From assembly GCF_037975245.1 (NCBI RefSeq), contig NC_092580.1, forward strand, positions 29,043,501-29,107,500: a stretch of 64,000 nucleotides of DNA, given 5' to 3'. Below are positions 50,511-61,412 of the stretch, one piece after another. Position numbers and translations under genes: made by a program. Source of the stretch: Apostichopus japonicus. Taxonomy: Eukaryota; Echinodermata; Holothuroidea; Aspidochirotida; Stichopodidae. The notes under the pieces were generated by a model. The model searched no databases. It saw nothing but the letters and a program-made list of their open reading frames with translations, and was not told the origin of the DNA. Positions within the stretch are counted from its first letter, which is position 1. Each line of letters starts with the position of its first letter.

Positions 50511-51305
50511 ATAAATATGAATGCACTTCTATCTTGTAAATGTGGTTTGGTGGGTCATGACTTGGTCCTCGTTGAAGTACTGACATAAACGTATGCGGGC
50601 CGTTGCATTATTGTATTAAATTTTTAGGCTAATTATTATTGGCTCCGCTGGATGATTTACAACGAATACTATCTGCAAAACAAAAGAGAATATTATTTGC
50701 AGATTTATCCTGCAATGTATATCCATACATCTCGCATCTCAGGGATGTAGTGTAAGGAATAAAAGACGCGTGAACCATTTATTTTTCTAACTCTATATAG
50801 GCTATCATGTTGACAGTGTAGATGGTAAGTAAAACGACTGAACCTTTGATAGTATATCATTTGTATTTCGCAGACGAGTGTACTTTTTGTGGTCAATCAG
50901 CAGACTATAAACAGATGTTAAGCAGATGCATCCTTTAAGGGATATATATGCACGTTATATGCCATGTTTCAAACCGGCGCTTAGCTATAGCATGAGAACA
51001 TTTTTCATTCTTTCAACTATAACCTATATAGTATACTAGGCGTTTATAATAGGATATTCACTTGCATTTCGGCGACGAGTGTACTTTTAGTGTCTGGAAA
51101 CTTCTAAAAGGGTGCAAGTTTCTACTTAATCTTATTCGTTATCGATGAAAAATCTTAGACGTAAGCAATACCAGTATATCTTTATTTGTAAGTTATAGTC
51201 ATTTTGTTTTATATTATATTCCGTGCGATCTCTCACCTTGATATTTTGATGTTTTGCTGGTACCATAAAAGTTGTTTGTGAAATTCTGTATTATAATCTG
51301 TCATA

Positions 51306-51328
51306 CCCCCCCCCCCCCCCTCCCCCTC
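51306..51328. repeat. Poly-C tract
   Basis: Fifteen C, one T and more C; mirrored by a G-rich tract near 56,741 in the right arm, so it predates the inverted duplication. Confidence 0.7.
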
Positions 51329-51568
51329 GTCTCCTCGCATATAACATTATAAGTTAAGATAATTCTTACTACCATTAGTAGAAAATACAACTTTGAAGCT
51401 TTTGTTTTTTAAACATTGAAAATTCAAGCAGAAGTGGCTTGATGTTATCAAATTTAGACTTGTTCAATTCTTCATCCATGTTTGTTGAGAAACTTTAAAT
51501 CTCTGATCTCCCAAATGGGATACGATTTTGCTTAGTTCTTTGAAGAAGTTGATCATCACATTATATTA

Positions 51569-51760
<192 letters not shown>

Positions 51761-51817
51761 ATCTCCCTAGAAGTGGGTTTGGTGTATTTAATAATGCTTT
51801 CTCTCTTCCCACATCAG

Positions 51818-52192
51818 GAACGACACCGCCGCCGATTATTTACAAACGTGTGTCATCGTTTGTATGGGTATGGGACGATAGAGGTACCGGGCGACAAGAG
51901 GCATAACGGTTTGGCGTCCACAGGCTATACAAAGTGGATTCTATGCTCTTGGAGATGTTGGAATTCCCCTTACCAATTCACCTGCCCCCGAGAGCTCCGC
52001 GATTCTCGTCAAGGCGATCGAAAGTGACGCTCTACATCCACCGGTTGCGTTTTCTGAAATTTGGAGAGATGTTGATAGCGGTGGACAATACGACGGTCGT
52101 ATCCTTAAGATGCTACCAAAAAGTGGATACACTTGTTTGGGATTCGTAGCAGTCCAAAGTTGGACTTCAGATCCCGATTTAGACCTTTTCAG
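51818..52192 (+). pseudogene. Left copy, exon 2 (first Vps62-like module)
   Basis: Acceptor CACATCAG before 51,818 and donor GTAAGAGG after 52,192. Encodes the WDDRGTG and ALGDVGIP type signatures, in two frames because of the 1-nt loss near 51,890. 375 nt, the same length as its mirror copy. Confidence 0.75.
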
Positions 52193-52444
52193 GTAAGAGG
52201 ACTTTACACAAAGTACCGTTACTTGTTATAAGCAGTGGAGGGGGAATGTCTCGCACCATATCCATCTTCAGTCTGGGGAGAAATTTTTTTTTTACATTCT
52301 TTTCAACCTCACAAAAGCCATTCAAGTCCAAAGTTATAGTCTAAATAAATACATCTTAGAATGAACCATGTTCAGGTCTAAACTTGCATATGTATGCAAA
52401 GCATGGGGACTGTCACAGTGTCTAGTGATCTATGTTGCGTATAC

Positions 52445-52563
52445 CAGTGGCGTGCGCAAAGCCGAATCGAGGCAATCGCCTCACCTCGATCGTCAGTCGG
52501 GATGAAAATTTTCAGCGGGAGTTAAAGCGGGGCCTCTGAAACCGTATATCAACTACGCTACTG
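52445..52563. mobile_element. Short MITE-like element in intron, left copy
   Basis: Begins CAGTGGCGTGCG and ends TACGCTACTG, imperfect terminal inverted repeats about 119 bp apart, within the intron. A matching copy at 55,677-55,795 in the right arm shows that it was present before duplication. Confidence 0.5.
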
Positions 52564-52924
52564 TCTACACCACCAGGCTCGGATTCTTTTACAGTTTATT
52601 CCTTTAAGGTCTCACTTTTCTAAATATTTTGCTCTGATTCCGTTATATTTTTCTTTTGGTTTGACGTTACCTTCCTGTTGTTTGGGTATATTTATTTACT
52701 TTCTCACTTTCTTTTCGTCGTCATTACATAACTTCTTTCACCATTTTGTAATTGTGAAGATCGTCATATTTCTTTGGTTTCAATGGCACAAAGGTTGCAA
52801 TGTTAACAAGAAAGGACCAAAAAAAAGTCAATATCAACGGAAGGTAAAAAATTAATTTTGTAATTAATTCTTCATCGTCCCTGAAGAAAAGACAATATAA
52901 TTTATTTTATAATTTTGTGTTCAG

Positions 52925-54071
52925 GTGTGTGAAAAACGAATTTGTCACAGCGGGAGCTGGCACCTACAGCTTTTTGTGGAATGACGTTGGTTCAGAAAGT
53001 GCTGGTGCAGTCTCGTTATTCCAAAATCTTCCATCGGGATCGGATACTTTCGCTCTGGACGCTAACACTTTCTCGGCCATCCCAGAACACAGCGACTTAG
53101 GAGGTTCCCCTGCGCTTCTTAACGGCAGGTTTGTCAAAAACCACCAGGAAATCAACTTGGGACTCCCCGAAGCGGCAGTCAACGTTTACGAAACGACCGA
53201 CTTGTCGTTAATATGGAACGATAAGGGTACTGGTGCTATCTTGGGTTTATCTGTTTGGAGGAGCAAAGGTAAATCAACTACGTATTCGCTCGGCGACATC
53301 GCGTATCCAAGGACCGAAGGAGAGCCGAATAGAGGGTTCGTTGTAAAAGCGGTCAACGATGACGCACTTGGAGTACCAGTGGATTTTCGTGAAATCTACC
53401 GAACTTCTGGTACAGGTGGCGAATGGGATGGCTCATTTCATCAACCAGTATGTTCTGCTGGTTATTGTGCTCTTGGCCACGTGGCAGTCAGAGGTTTTCT
53501 AAACCAGCCACCGACTCGGTTCGCTGTATCAAAGATGAATTCACGACACCTGGTGAGTGGAAGTTTATCTGGAACGAAGAAACAAGTGGCGGACACCAAA
53601 GGTGCACAGTGAATGAGGCAATTGCACAGGACAACAAAGGCCAAAGTGTACAAGCCATGTCAGCGATGCAAAGTCATTCAGCTGTGCCAACCGGTGCTTA
53701 TGTACTGAAAACAAGTGCAGTTAATTACTTCTCCGGAAAAGCAGCTACGAAGTACACAATTCAGAATGTAGTCTATAACTTTGACGACCGCAAGATAACT
53801 GACAGCGACCCAGAGAGCATCACCAGAACAACTCTCGTGAATCAAGGAAGTACCGAGCAGTCAGCTTCGCGGACTCTTGTCTTACCAATATGCGGAGGAA
53901 TACTCATGGGGCAATTCTGCGGGTCTTGAAATTGGTGTAGAGACAAGCATTTCGACCGGGATACCATTCATCGTCAGCGGAGAGGTAAGGTTTCCAGGTG
54001 GCGTCATCGTCTTTGGCAGCACAAACGTTTGCGCTACAATTGCATTTACGTATAGATTATATAATGGTTGA
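52925..54071 (+). pseudogene. Left copy, exon 3 (second and third modules plus aerolysin-like domain)
   Basis: Acceptor TGTGTTCAG before 52,925. The first 190 codons are open (RCVKNEF.., LSLIWNDKGTG-type, YSLGDIAYP). A third module start, CIKDEFTTPGEWKFIWN, follows the frameshift near 53,495. The pore-domain end is reached after the second shift near 53,877, and TGA is at 54,069-54,071. Confidence 0.8.
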
Positions 54072-54079
54072 GACGACCT

Positions 54080-54210
54080 GAACTAATTAAGGGTTTAAAC
54101 AGAAGCCAATGTTAATTACAGAGAATATTAATAATTTAACTGTGATGACAAGCGCGTATTTTGTCATTACAAATACCTGGCGATCTGCATCGTGTTTTTG
54201 TTACAACAAC
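54080..54210. other. Spacer at the centre of the inverted duplication
   Basis: 131 bp of unique AT-rich sequence between the two arm ends. No gene seen. The two disabled genes converge on it, with stop codons 147 bp apart. Confidence 0.85.
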
Positions 54211-54218
54211 AGGTCGTC

Positions 54219-55314
54219 TCAACCATTATATAATCTATACGTAAATGCATTTGTAGCGCTAACGTTTGTGCTGCCAAAGACGATGACGCCGCTTGGAAAC
54301 TTTACCTCTCGGCTGACGATGAATGGTATCCCGGTCGTAACGCTTGTCTTTACACCAATTTCAAAACCCGCAGAATTGCCCCATGAGTATTCCTCCGCAT
54401 ATTCGTAGGACAGAGTCCGCGAAGCTGACTGCTCGGTACTTCCTTGATTCATGAGAGTTGTTCTGGTGATGCTCTCTGGGTCGCTGTCCATTATCTTGCG
54501 GTTGTCAAAGTCATAGACTACATTCTGAATTGTGTACTTCGTAGCTGCTTTTCCGGACAAGTAATTAACTGCACTTGTTTTCAGTACATAAGCACCGGTT
54601 GGCATAGCTGAATGACTTTGCACCGCTTACATGGCTTGTACACTTTGGCCTTTGTTGTCCTGTGCAATTGCCTCATACACTGTGCACCTTTGGTGTCCGC
54701 CACTTGTTTCGTCGTTCCAGATAAACTTCCACTCACCAGGTGTCGTGTATTCGTCTTTGATACAGCGAACCGAGTCGGCGACTGGTTTAGAGAAACCTCT
54801 GACTGCCACGTAGCCATCCCAGTCGCCACCTGTACCAGAAGTTCGGTAGATTTCACGAAAATCCACTGGTGCTCCAAGTGCGTCATCGTTGACCGCTTTT
54901 ACAACGAACCCTCTATTCGGCTCTCTTCCGGTACTTGGAAAAGCGATGTCGCCGAGCGAATACGTAGTTGATTCACCTTTGCTCCTCCAAACAGATAAAC
55001 CAATGATAGCACCAGTACCCTTATCGTTCCATATTAACGACAAGTCGGTCGTTTCGTAAACGTTGATTGCCGCTTCGGGGAGTCCCAAGTTGATATCCTG
55101 GTGGTTTTTGACAAACCTGCCGTTAAGAAGCGCAGGGGAACCTCCTAAGTCGCTGTGTTGTGAGATGGCCGAGAAGGTGTTAGCGTCAAGAGTGAAAGTA
55201 TCCTATCCCTATGGAAGATTTCGGAATAACGAAACTGCACTTTATGAAACAACGTCATTCCACAAAAAGCTGTAGGTACCAGCTCCCGCTGTGACAAATT
55301 CGTTTTTCACACAC
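54219..55314 (-). pseudogene. Right copy, exon 3
   Basis: Begins after the acceptor TGTTCAG (reverse of 55,315-55,321) and ends with the stop at 54,219. Module motifs IWNDKGTG and YSLGDIAFP and the aerolysin-like tail are readable in pieces between stops. Confidence 0.8.
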
Positions 55315-55676
55315 CTGAACACAAAATTTAAAATAAACTATATTGTCTTTTTTTTTCAGAGAAGAAAAAGAATTAATTACAAAATTATCTAACTTCCGTT
55401 GATATCGACTTTTTTGTGAGTTTTTCTTGTCAATATTGCAACCTTTGTGCCATTGAAACAAAAGAAATATGACGATCTTCACAATTACAAAATGGTGAAA
55501 GAAGTTATGTAATGACGACGAAAAGAAAGTGAGAAAGTAAATAAATATACCCAAACAACAGGAAGGTAACGTCAAACCAAAAGAAATATATAACGGAATC
55601 AGAGCAAATATTTAGAAAAGTGAGACCTTAAAGGAATAAAATGTAAAAGAATCCGAGCCTGGTGGTGTAGACAGTA

Positions 55677-55795
55677 GCGTAGTTGCTATTCGGTTTCAGA
55701 GGCCCCCGCTTTAACTCCCGCTGATTATTTTCATCCCGACTGACGATCGAGGTGAGGCGATTGCCTCGGTTCGGCTTTGCGCACGCCACTGGTAT
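55677..55795. mobile_element. Short MITE-like element in intron, right copy
   Basis: Reverse-oriented counterpart of 52,445-52,563, CAGTAGCGTAG...CGCACGCCACTG. Confidence 0.5.
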
Positions 55796-56042
55796 ATGCA
55801 ACATAGATCACTAGACACTGTGACAGTCACCATGCTTTGCATACATACGCAAGTTTAGACCTTAACATGGTACATTCTAAGATGTATTTATTTAGACTAT
55901 ATGTTAGGGCTTGAATGGTTTTTTTGAGGTTGAAAAGAATGTAAAAAAAAGTTTCTCCCCAGACTGAAGATGGATATGGTGCGAGACATTCCCCCTCCAC
56001 TGCTTATAACAAGTAACGGTACTTTGTGTAAAGTCCTCTTAC

Positions 56043-56417
56043 CTGAAAAGGTCTAAATCGGGATCTGAAGTCCAACTTTGCACTGCTACGAATCCCAAAC
56101 AAGTGTATCCACTTTTTGGTATCATCTTAAGGATACGACCGTCGTATTGTCCACCACTATCAACATCTCTCCAATTTTCAGAAAACGCAACCGGTGGATG
56201 TAGAGCGTCACTTTCGATCGCCTTGACGAGAATCGCGGAGCTCTCTGGGGCAGGTGAATTGGTAAGGGGAATTCCAACATCTCCAAGAGCATAGAATCCA
56301 CTTTGTATAGCCTGTGGACGCCAAACCGTTATGCCTCTTGTCGCCCGGTACCTCTATCGTCCCATACCCATACAAACGATGACACACGTTTGTAAATAAT
56401 CGGCGGCGGTGTCGTTC
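56043..56417 (-). pseudogene. Right copy, exon 2
   Basis: Same splice sites, length (375 nt) and frameshift as the left exon 2. Confidence 0.75.
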
Positions 56418-58023
56418 CTGATGTGGGAAGAGAGAAAGCATTATTAAGCACACCAAACCCACCTCTAGGGAGATTTAGATACCTGTAATAATAATAATAA
56501 TAATGTCATGATCAACTTCTTCAAAGAACTAAGCAAAATCGTATCCCATTTGGGAGATCAGAGATTTAAAGTTTCTTAACACACATGGCTAAAGAATTGA
56601 ACAAGTCTAAATTTGGTTACATTAAGCCACTTGTGCTTGAATTTGTAATGATAAAAAACACACAAAATCTTCAAAGTTTTATTTTCTTCTAAATGTTCCA
56701 AGATTCCTTTTAACTTATATTGTTATATGCGAGGAGAGGAGGGGGGGGGGGGTGGGGAGTGTATGAAAGAATATGATAAAGAATTTGACAAACAACTTTT
56801 ATGGTACCAGCAAAACATCAAGGTGACAGATCGCACGGAATATAATATAAAACAAAATGACTATAACTTACAAATAAGGATATACTGGTATTGCTTACGT
56901 CTAAGATTTTTCATCGATAATGAATAAGATTAAGTAGAAATTTGCACTATTTTTAGAAGTTTACAGACACGATAAGTCACCGAAGTGCAAGTGAATATCC
57001 TGTTATAAAAGTTCAGTATACTAAATAGGTTATAGTTGAAAGACTGAAACTGTTCTCATGCTATAGCTAAGCGCCTGTTTGAAATATTTTCTATTGCTTA
57101 TACCTGCATGGCATATAACGTGCATATATATCCATTGACGGATGCATCTGCTTAACATCTGTTTATAGTCTGCTGATTGATCCCAAAAAGTACACTCGTC
57201 TCCGAAATACAAATGATATACTATCAAAGGTTCAGTCGTTTTACTTACCATCTACACTGTCAACATGATAGCCTATATAGAATTAAATAAAGATAGGCCT
57301 ATATGGTGCACACGTCTTATATTCCTCACACTACAACCTTGAGATGCGAGATGTATGGATATACATTGCAGGATAAATCTGTAAACAATCTTCTCTTTTG
57401 TTTTGTAGATAGTATTCGTTGTAAATCATCCAGCGGAGCCAATAATAATTAGCCTAAAGATTTAATACAATAATGCAACGGTCAGCATACGTTTATGCCC
57501 CAGTACTTCCACGAGGACCAAGCCAAGACACCACCACACCAAATCCCCACAGAAATCGGTACTCAGAATGTATTTTTAACTTGGACTATATAGTGTAATG
57601 TAAAAAAATGGGTTGGACTCGTCCTGAATGTTGGAAGTCGGGGCGGAACCTATAGATAGAGCGTCTTATCGTGGAGTCGGTAACCTTCGTCTGCTCGGAA
57701 TATGACTGTTAGAACTTGAAATGTCGTTGAGCCAATATTAGGAGAACAGACCTACACGACTTTGAAAGTTATACTTTGGATTCACGATGTGTTGCTTACT
57801 GATTTCCCTACTTCACTTCAGTTCAAAAAAATGAATCATTCGTGATTTAGTTTAATTACAGGCAATTTGTAATCTTAAAGAAACATAATAATAACTGTAT
57901 ATCGGGGGCTCGGGCTAACAAACTACATAGGCTGCCGGCAGGGACGTCGCTAGAGGGGGGTGTGGGGGGTGTCTCACCCCCCCCAATCTTGGTAAAAATT
58001 ACGATAGTTGGAAAATTTGAGTG

Positions 58024-58048
58024 CGACAGTCGGAATTTCCGACTGTCG
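58024..58048. repeat. 25-bp perfect palindrome of a CGACAGTCGG word
   Basis: CGACAGTCGGAA-T-TTCCGACTGTCG, followed at once by further copies of GGAATTTCCGACTGTCG up to about 58,120. The repeated word may be subterminal repeats of the host hAT-like element. Confidence 0.8.
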
Positions 58049-58391
58049 GAATTTCCGACTGTCGCCAGCTTCAATTCGGAATTTCCGACTGTCGCACTCT
58101 AATTTTTCTGACTGTCGCACTTTTATTTTCATATGTTCTTGTAATTTGTGAGTGACATAAAATTTTCGATCAAAATTGACCTTTAATCAGTCATATTTAC
58201 CACGTTTACTCGTCACATTGAGAAATTGTATCTCGCGATCCTTATACTCCACCATACAAAACTTCGTATGATTTTGAATACTCTAAAAAAAAATACAACG
58301 TTCGCCAGCTTCAATTCGGATAATTTATGTATTAATTTTGCTATTGGGTGGGTCGACCCTGTCCGCTTGCTTCAAGTAAGTTCAGGATATA

Positions 58392-58826
58392 CAGGGACGT
58401 AGCCAGGGGGAGCAGGGGAGCGACTGCTCCCCCCTTTCAGTGTCGAAAAATATGTTTAAAAACTGTTGTTATTACACTGCTAATACACGGCGATAACGAT
58501 ATTTGTTTTTAGGCCACTGCACATCTGGCTGTCTTACAAAATATGAAAGTTTATATTGTCCATCAGTTAAGTTCGTCAAATGTATTTCTGATATATTATG
58601 TAAAAGAACATGTAAAAGAATTCAAACAGGAAAACAAAATCTGCTGATAACATGATATCATATGATAATGATGAAACTGGCAACAAATTGCACCAGATCG
58701 CATCTAAGGACCTTCAATTGTTCAAAAATATCTCAAAGGGGAGTGGGACACCCCCTCCCCTTAGACCCCTCCCCCATAACAATCGCAAAAGGTGTTCCCT
58801 CTTTCAAACTCCTGGCTACGTCGTTG
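58392..58826. mobile_element. Nested hAT-like MITE (435 bp)
   Basis: Starts CAGGGACGTAGCCAGG and ends CCTGGCTACGTCGTTG (14 of 16 inverted matches), flanked by GGATATA on both sides (58,385-58,391; 58,827-58,833). Same end sequence as its host element, so one family member jumped into another. Confidence 0.85.
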
Positions 58827-58984
58827 GGATATATATTGTCTCTATGGTATACAATTTAAACGCCAATGCTTATCTATGGAAGCTTAAAAGTTCCATCAAC
58901 ATAAGCAAAAACTTTGCCCCATAAGGTACAAATGTATCGAAAAAAGTTCGGAACATAAGTGCAGTCGCGAAAGTGTCTGACTGA

Positions 58985-59110
58985 CACTTACCGTATCGTT
59001 GACGATTAGTGCGGGGGTGGGGGGGGGGGTACAAGGCAGCAGTCGGAATTTTCTGGCTCCAAAACCCATCCAGTTGGAATTTCAGCCACTACACCCCCCC
59101 CCCCCCCCAA
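58985..59110. repeat. G-run and C-run segment
   Basis: GGGGGTGGGGGGGGGG near 59,013-59,028 and a run of about 17 C at 59,092-59,108 flank about 65 bp; a strong hairpin or quadruplex is possible. Part of the hAT-like element. Confidence 0.6.
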
Positions 59111-59715
59111 ATAATCAGGCCTTAGCTACGTCCCTGGCTGCCGGTTAGAAATCACAAGCAAGACTCTCCCTTAAAGTAGAAACATAATGGCATGGAAGCA
59201 TTGAAGAAAATTTACTATGGATTCGCATTAGCATATTTATGCATTATTAAGTTGATTAGAAGGTCCATTCAGAGGCGTACAACGAATCTAACAGAAGAAA
59301 CACTATTCGCGCCAATACCTTTTCTAGGATCTGCAATTGGTATTCGCGCCATAAATGTTACATCACAGTGACAGTTCAATTGAGAAGTTCAAATGCTATT
59401 TCTTATTATCACTTTCGGCTAGTAGTAAACAACTTAAATTGGAATGTTAAGGCTCGCGTATGTCAAGCCAACAGTGAAAATATTGAAGTTATTCATATGG
59501 ATTAGTGTATTATCTATACACTACATGACAATAGACATTGATGTTATACAAAAAAAAAAACACTATATTTTTCGGCATTCTCCGAAAACAATGGATGGTT
59601 TTGCGACATCTGGAGTAATCAATCGACACCGCGAAAACAGTTCGCGACTCACTCTTGGGTCTCGCTCCATAGTTTGCAGATCTTGGTAGTATAGGCTACT
59701 GATACTTATGATTAC

Positions 59716-61062
59716 CAGGGGCGTATCCAGGGGGGCGTAACAGGCGCGCGCCCCCCTATTGGCCGTCACCAAAAAAAAAAAAAAGTTTAGCAAAAAAAAA
59801 AAAAAAAAAAATTGATGACGACCTTTATGTGAGATGTCGGTGATCGCTCAACCCCCCCCCTCCCCCCTCCCGTATGCTTTATTTTTTGTTTGCCAAAAAA
59901 AGGTTCTGGCGAAGTTCGGCGGCATAATAGTTTTAGAAACATAGATGGTAATTGTGTTTGTATTATCACTATAAACACTAAATGACATGCCAGCCATACT
60001 AAATTGTGCATTTTGTGTCCATATTTACTGGAAATGTTGCTTATTATTAAGGTCGAAAAATGGATCACATATGGCCATGGGAGGCGATCCTGGGTGGAGG
60101 GGGGATATATCCCCCCATGAAAATGGGTGGAGGGGATGTAATGCACCATATCCCCCCCCCCACCAAATGCCAGTGATAAGAATATTTTCATGCCTACATT
60201 TATGCATCTTCGTTAATGTACGGCTCTTTTTTAGCTTCATTTCTCGCCTACCATAAACGCAGTGCGATCTTTTCAAATAAAGCGTCTTTATAAAGCAAAA
60301 ATAGTTGACTGTAGGCTTCATTGGCCCTATAACAACAAAATGTGTTATTGCGCCCACGGTATTGATATAGTACATATATGCACCCTCATAGTATTCATAT
60401 AGGCCCTATAGTAGGCCTACACACGTACATGTTCCCTCGAACAGCTGAGAATCTCATGTAACCAGGGTAATGCTTAATACACGTTTCACCTGGATGCCCT
60501 AGCAATCGGTACCTAGGAATGTAACTATGTGTAATTGTGTATTGCATGTGTATAGGCCTATAATAGTCTGCATGAGGCCATTTTCTTCATCGAATAATAT
60601 AACAGAGCTCTCGAACATTCTAACGTTGCGCCTGAAACAAGATTGACAGGGGCAATTTTCCCAAAATAACACCCAAAATTAAAAAAAAAAGTATTTTGGA
60701 TCCTGATTACGAGATATTTCGGACATGACATCCCTATTTTAAAGTTGGGTATATGCCGCTTGGAAACCTCGGGAAGTGCCGTTTCCGGCCATCTAGAGGG
60801 TTTGTTAATCCCAAAATTTTCTTGTACGCTTCGCGCCAACTCATGGTGGCGCTACGCTTAGATAGTCAACAAGGTCATATCCCCCCCCCCCCCACTCGAA
60901 AGTACGGATCGCCGCCCATGCATATGACACCATTTTGCATTTCAGCCCTTCTTTGAAAGCAAAAATTGTACACCCCCTCCCCTTAGACCCATCCCCCCAG
61001 GACGGCGATCATTCATGCCTGGCGCCCCCCCCCCCTATTGGAAAATCCTGGATACGCCCCTG
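59716..61062. mobile_element. Non-autonomous element with CAGGGGCGTATCCAGG inverted ends
   Basis: Perfect 16-bp terminal inverted repeats (59,716-59,731 and 61,047-61,062), extended imperfectly by CCCCCTATTGG words. Flanked by ATTAC on both sides (59,711-59,715; 61,063-61,067), five matching bases. End sequence suggests a hAT-related family, though eight matching bases would be expected. 1,347 bp, no transposase seen. Confidence 0.75.
60763..60865. repeat. Dispersed repeat with CTTGTACGCTTCGCGCCAAC
   Basis: Shares this word, GTGCCGTTTCCGGCCATCTAGAGG-like sequence and GGCGCTACGCTTAGATA with 63,444-63,615. An interspersed family unknown to me. Confidence 0.65.
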
Positions 61063-61385
61063 ATTACATAGCTATACAATAAAGACATCGTTAGTCTCTC
61101 CTGCTTGGACAACATAGTAACGGCATTACTGCATCATCTTTCCAAACCATCTGCAATTTTCGCACTGCACGTCATTCCAAAAGAATCACCTTTTTGTTTC
61201 TTTCTTTTTCTTCAGCCATACATCGAATTTGCTTTACACGTAGACGGAAGACCTCTGCTCAAATTGCTTTGTATGAAAACAGGGTTGCCCCTTTGGGGTA
61301 AACAATTCTCCTTTTTTCATTTTTTTTAAATTAAATCCGGAATCGCAATGGGTATAGGTACCTCTTATTTACAAGACAGAAGTGC

Positions 61386-61412
61386 ATTCATATTAATATT
61401 GATGAAGTTCGT
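61386..61412. other. Empty target site of the left-arm LINE
   Basis: CATTCATATTAATATTGATGAAG reads straight through the position at which the left arm carries the LINE. It marks the pre-insertion sequence. Confidence 0.85.

Larger units (their letters stand above)
51818..54071 (+). pseudogene. Vps62/aerolysin-like secreted protein gene, left copy, disabled
   Basis: Two exons (51,818-52,192 and 52,925-54,071) with good acceptor and donor sites. The product has repeats of a Vps62-like beta-rich module, marked by W-x-D-x-G-[TS]-G, VWR and LGD(V/I)..P motifs, followed by an aerolysin/natterin-like domain of about 130 residues. In known proteins of that fold the C-terminal domain oligomerises into a membrane beta-barrel; secretion and a defence or digestive role would be inference. 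Lesions: a 1-nt loss near 51,890 that leads to a stop at 51,904-51,906; a 1-nt loss near 53,495; a 1-nt gain near 53,877. Splice phases at 46,459 and 52,925 agree with each other only if the first lesion is a genuine loss. The lesions lie in or near short homopolymers, so assembly error cannot be excluded. The first exon may be 46,408-46,459. Confidence 0.8.
54219..56417 (-). pseudogene. Vps62/aerolysin-like gene, right copy, disabled
   Basis: Mirror image of the left copy with the same exon structure (56,043-56,417 and 54,219-55,314). It shares the 1-nt loss in the first of these exons (stop at 56,329-56,331). Private lesions: in-frame stops at 55,242-55,244, 55,209-55,211 and 55,203-55,205, a 6-nt deletion in that stretch, a 45-nt (15-codon) deletion in the second module relative to the left copy, and a stop at 54,627-54,629. 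The two reading-frame shifts seen in the left exon 3 are absent here, so the aerolysin-like end is continuous in 54,219-54,623. No signal-peptide exon is visible upstream. Clearly not able to encode the full protein. Confidence 0.88.
57939..59136. mobile_element. hAT-like non-autonomous element with 8-bp target duplication
   Basis: Ends CAGGGACGTCGCTAG and, reversed, CAGGGACGTAGCTAAGG, flanked on both sides by the identical 8-mer GCTGCCGG (57,931-57,938; 59,137-59,144). CAGGG ends with 8-bp duplications are typical of the hAT superfamily. 1,198 bp, no transposase; it hosts the nested element 58,392-58,826. Confidence 0.85.
57550..61370. mobile_element. Composite repeat block inserted in the right arm
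   Basis: About 3.8 kb separate two sequences that are adjacent in the left arm near 50,530-50,560. It contains at least three hAT-like non-autonomous elements, palindromic repeats and G/C homopolymers. I find no protein motif in its ORFs. The exact boundaries are uncertain by tens of bases because the flanking homology is diverged. Confidence 0.7.

Noticed and set aside
60025..60375. Overlapping ORFs of 89-134 codons in the right-arm insertion
   Set aside because: They run across G/C homopolymers and element ends on both strands, with no protein motif.
57550..61370. tRNA genes
   Set aside because: I looked for a B-box (GGTTCGAATCC-like) with a paired acceptor stem in the non-array part and saw none.
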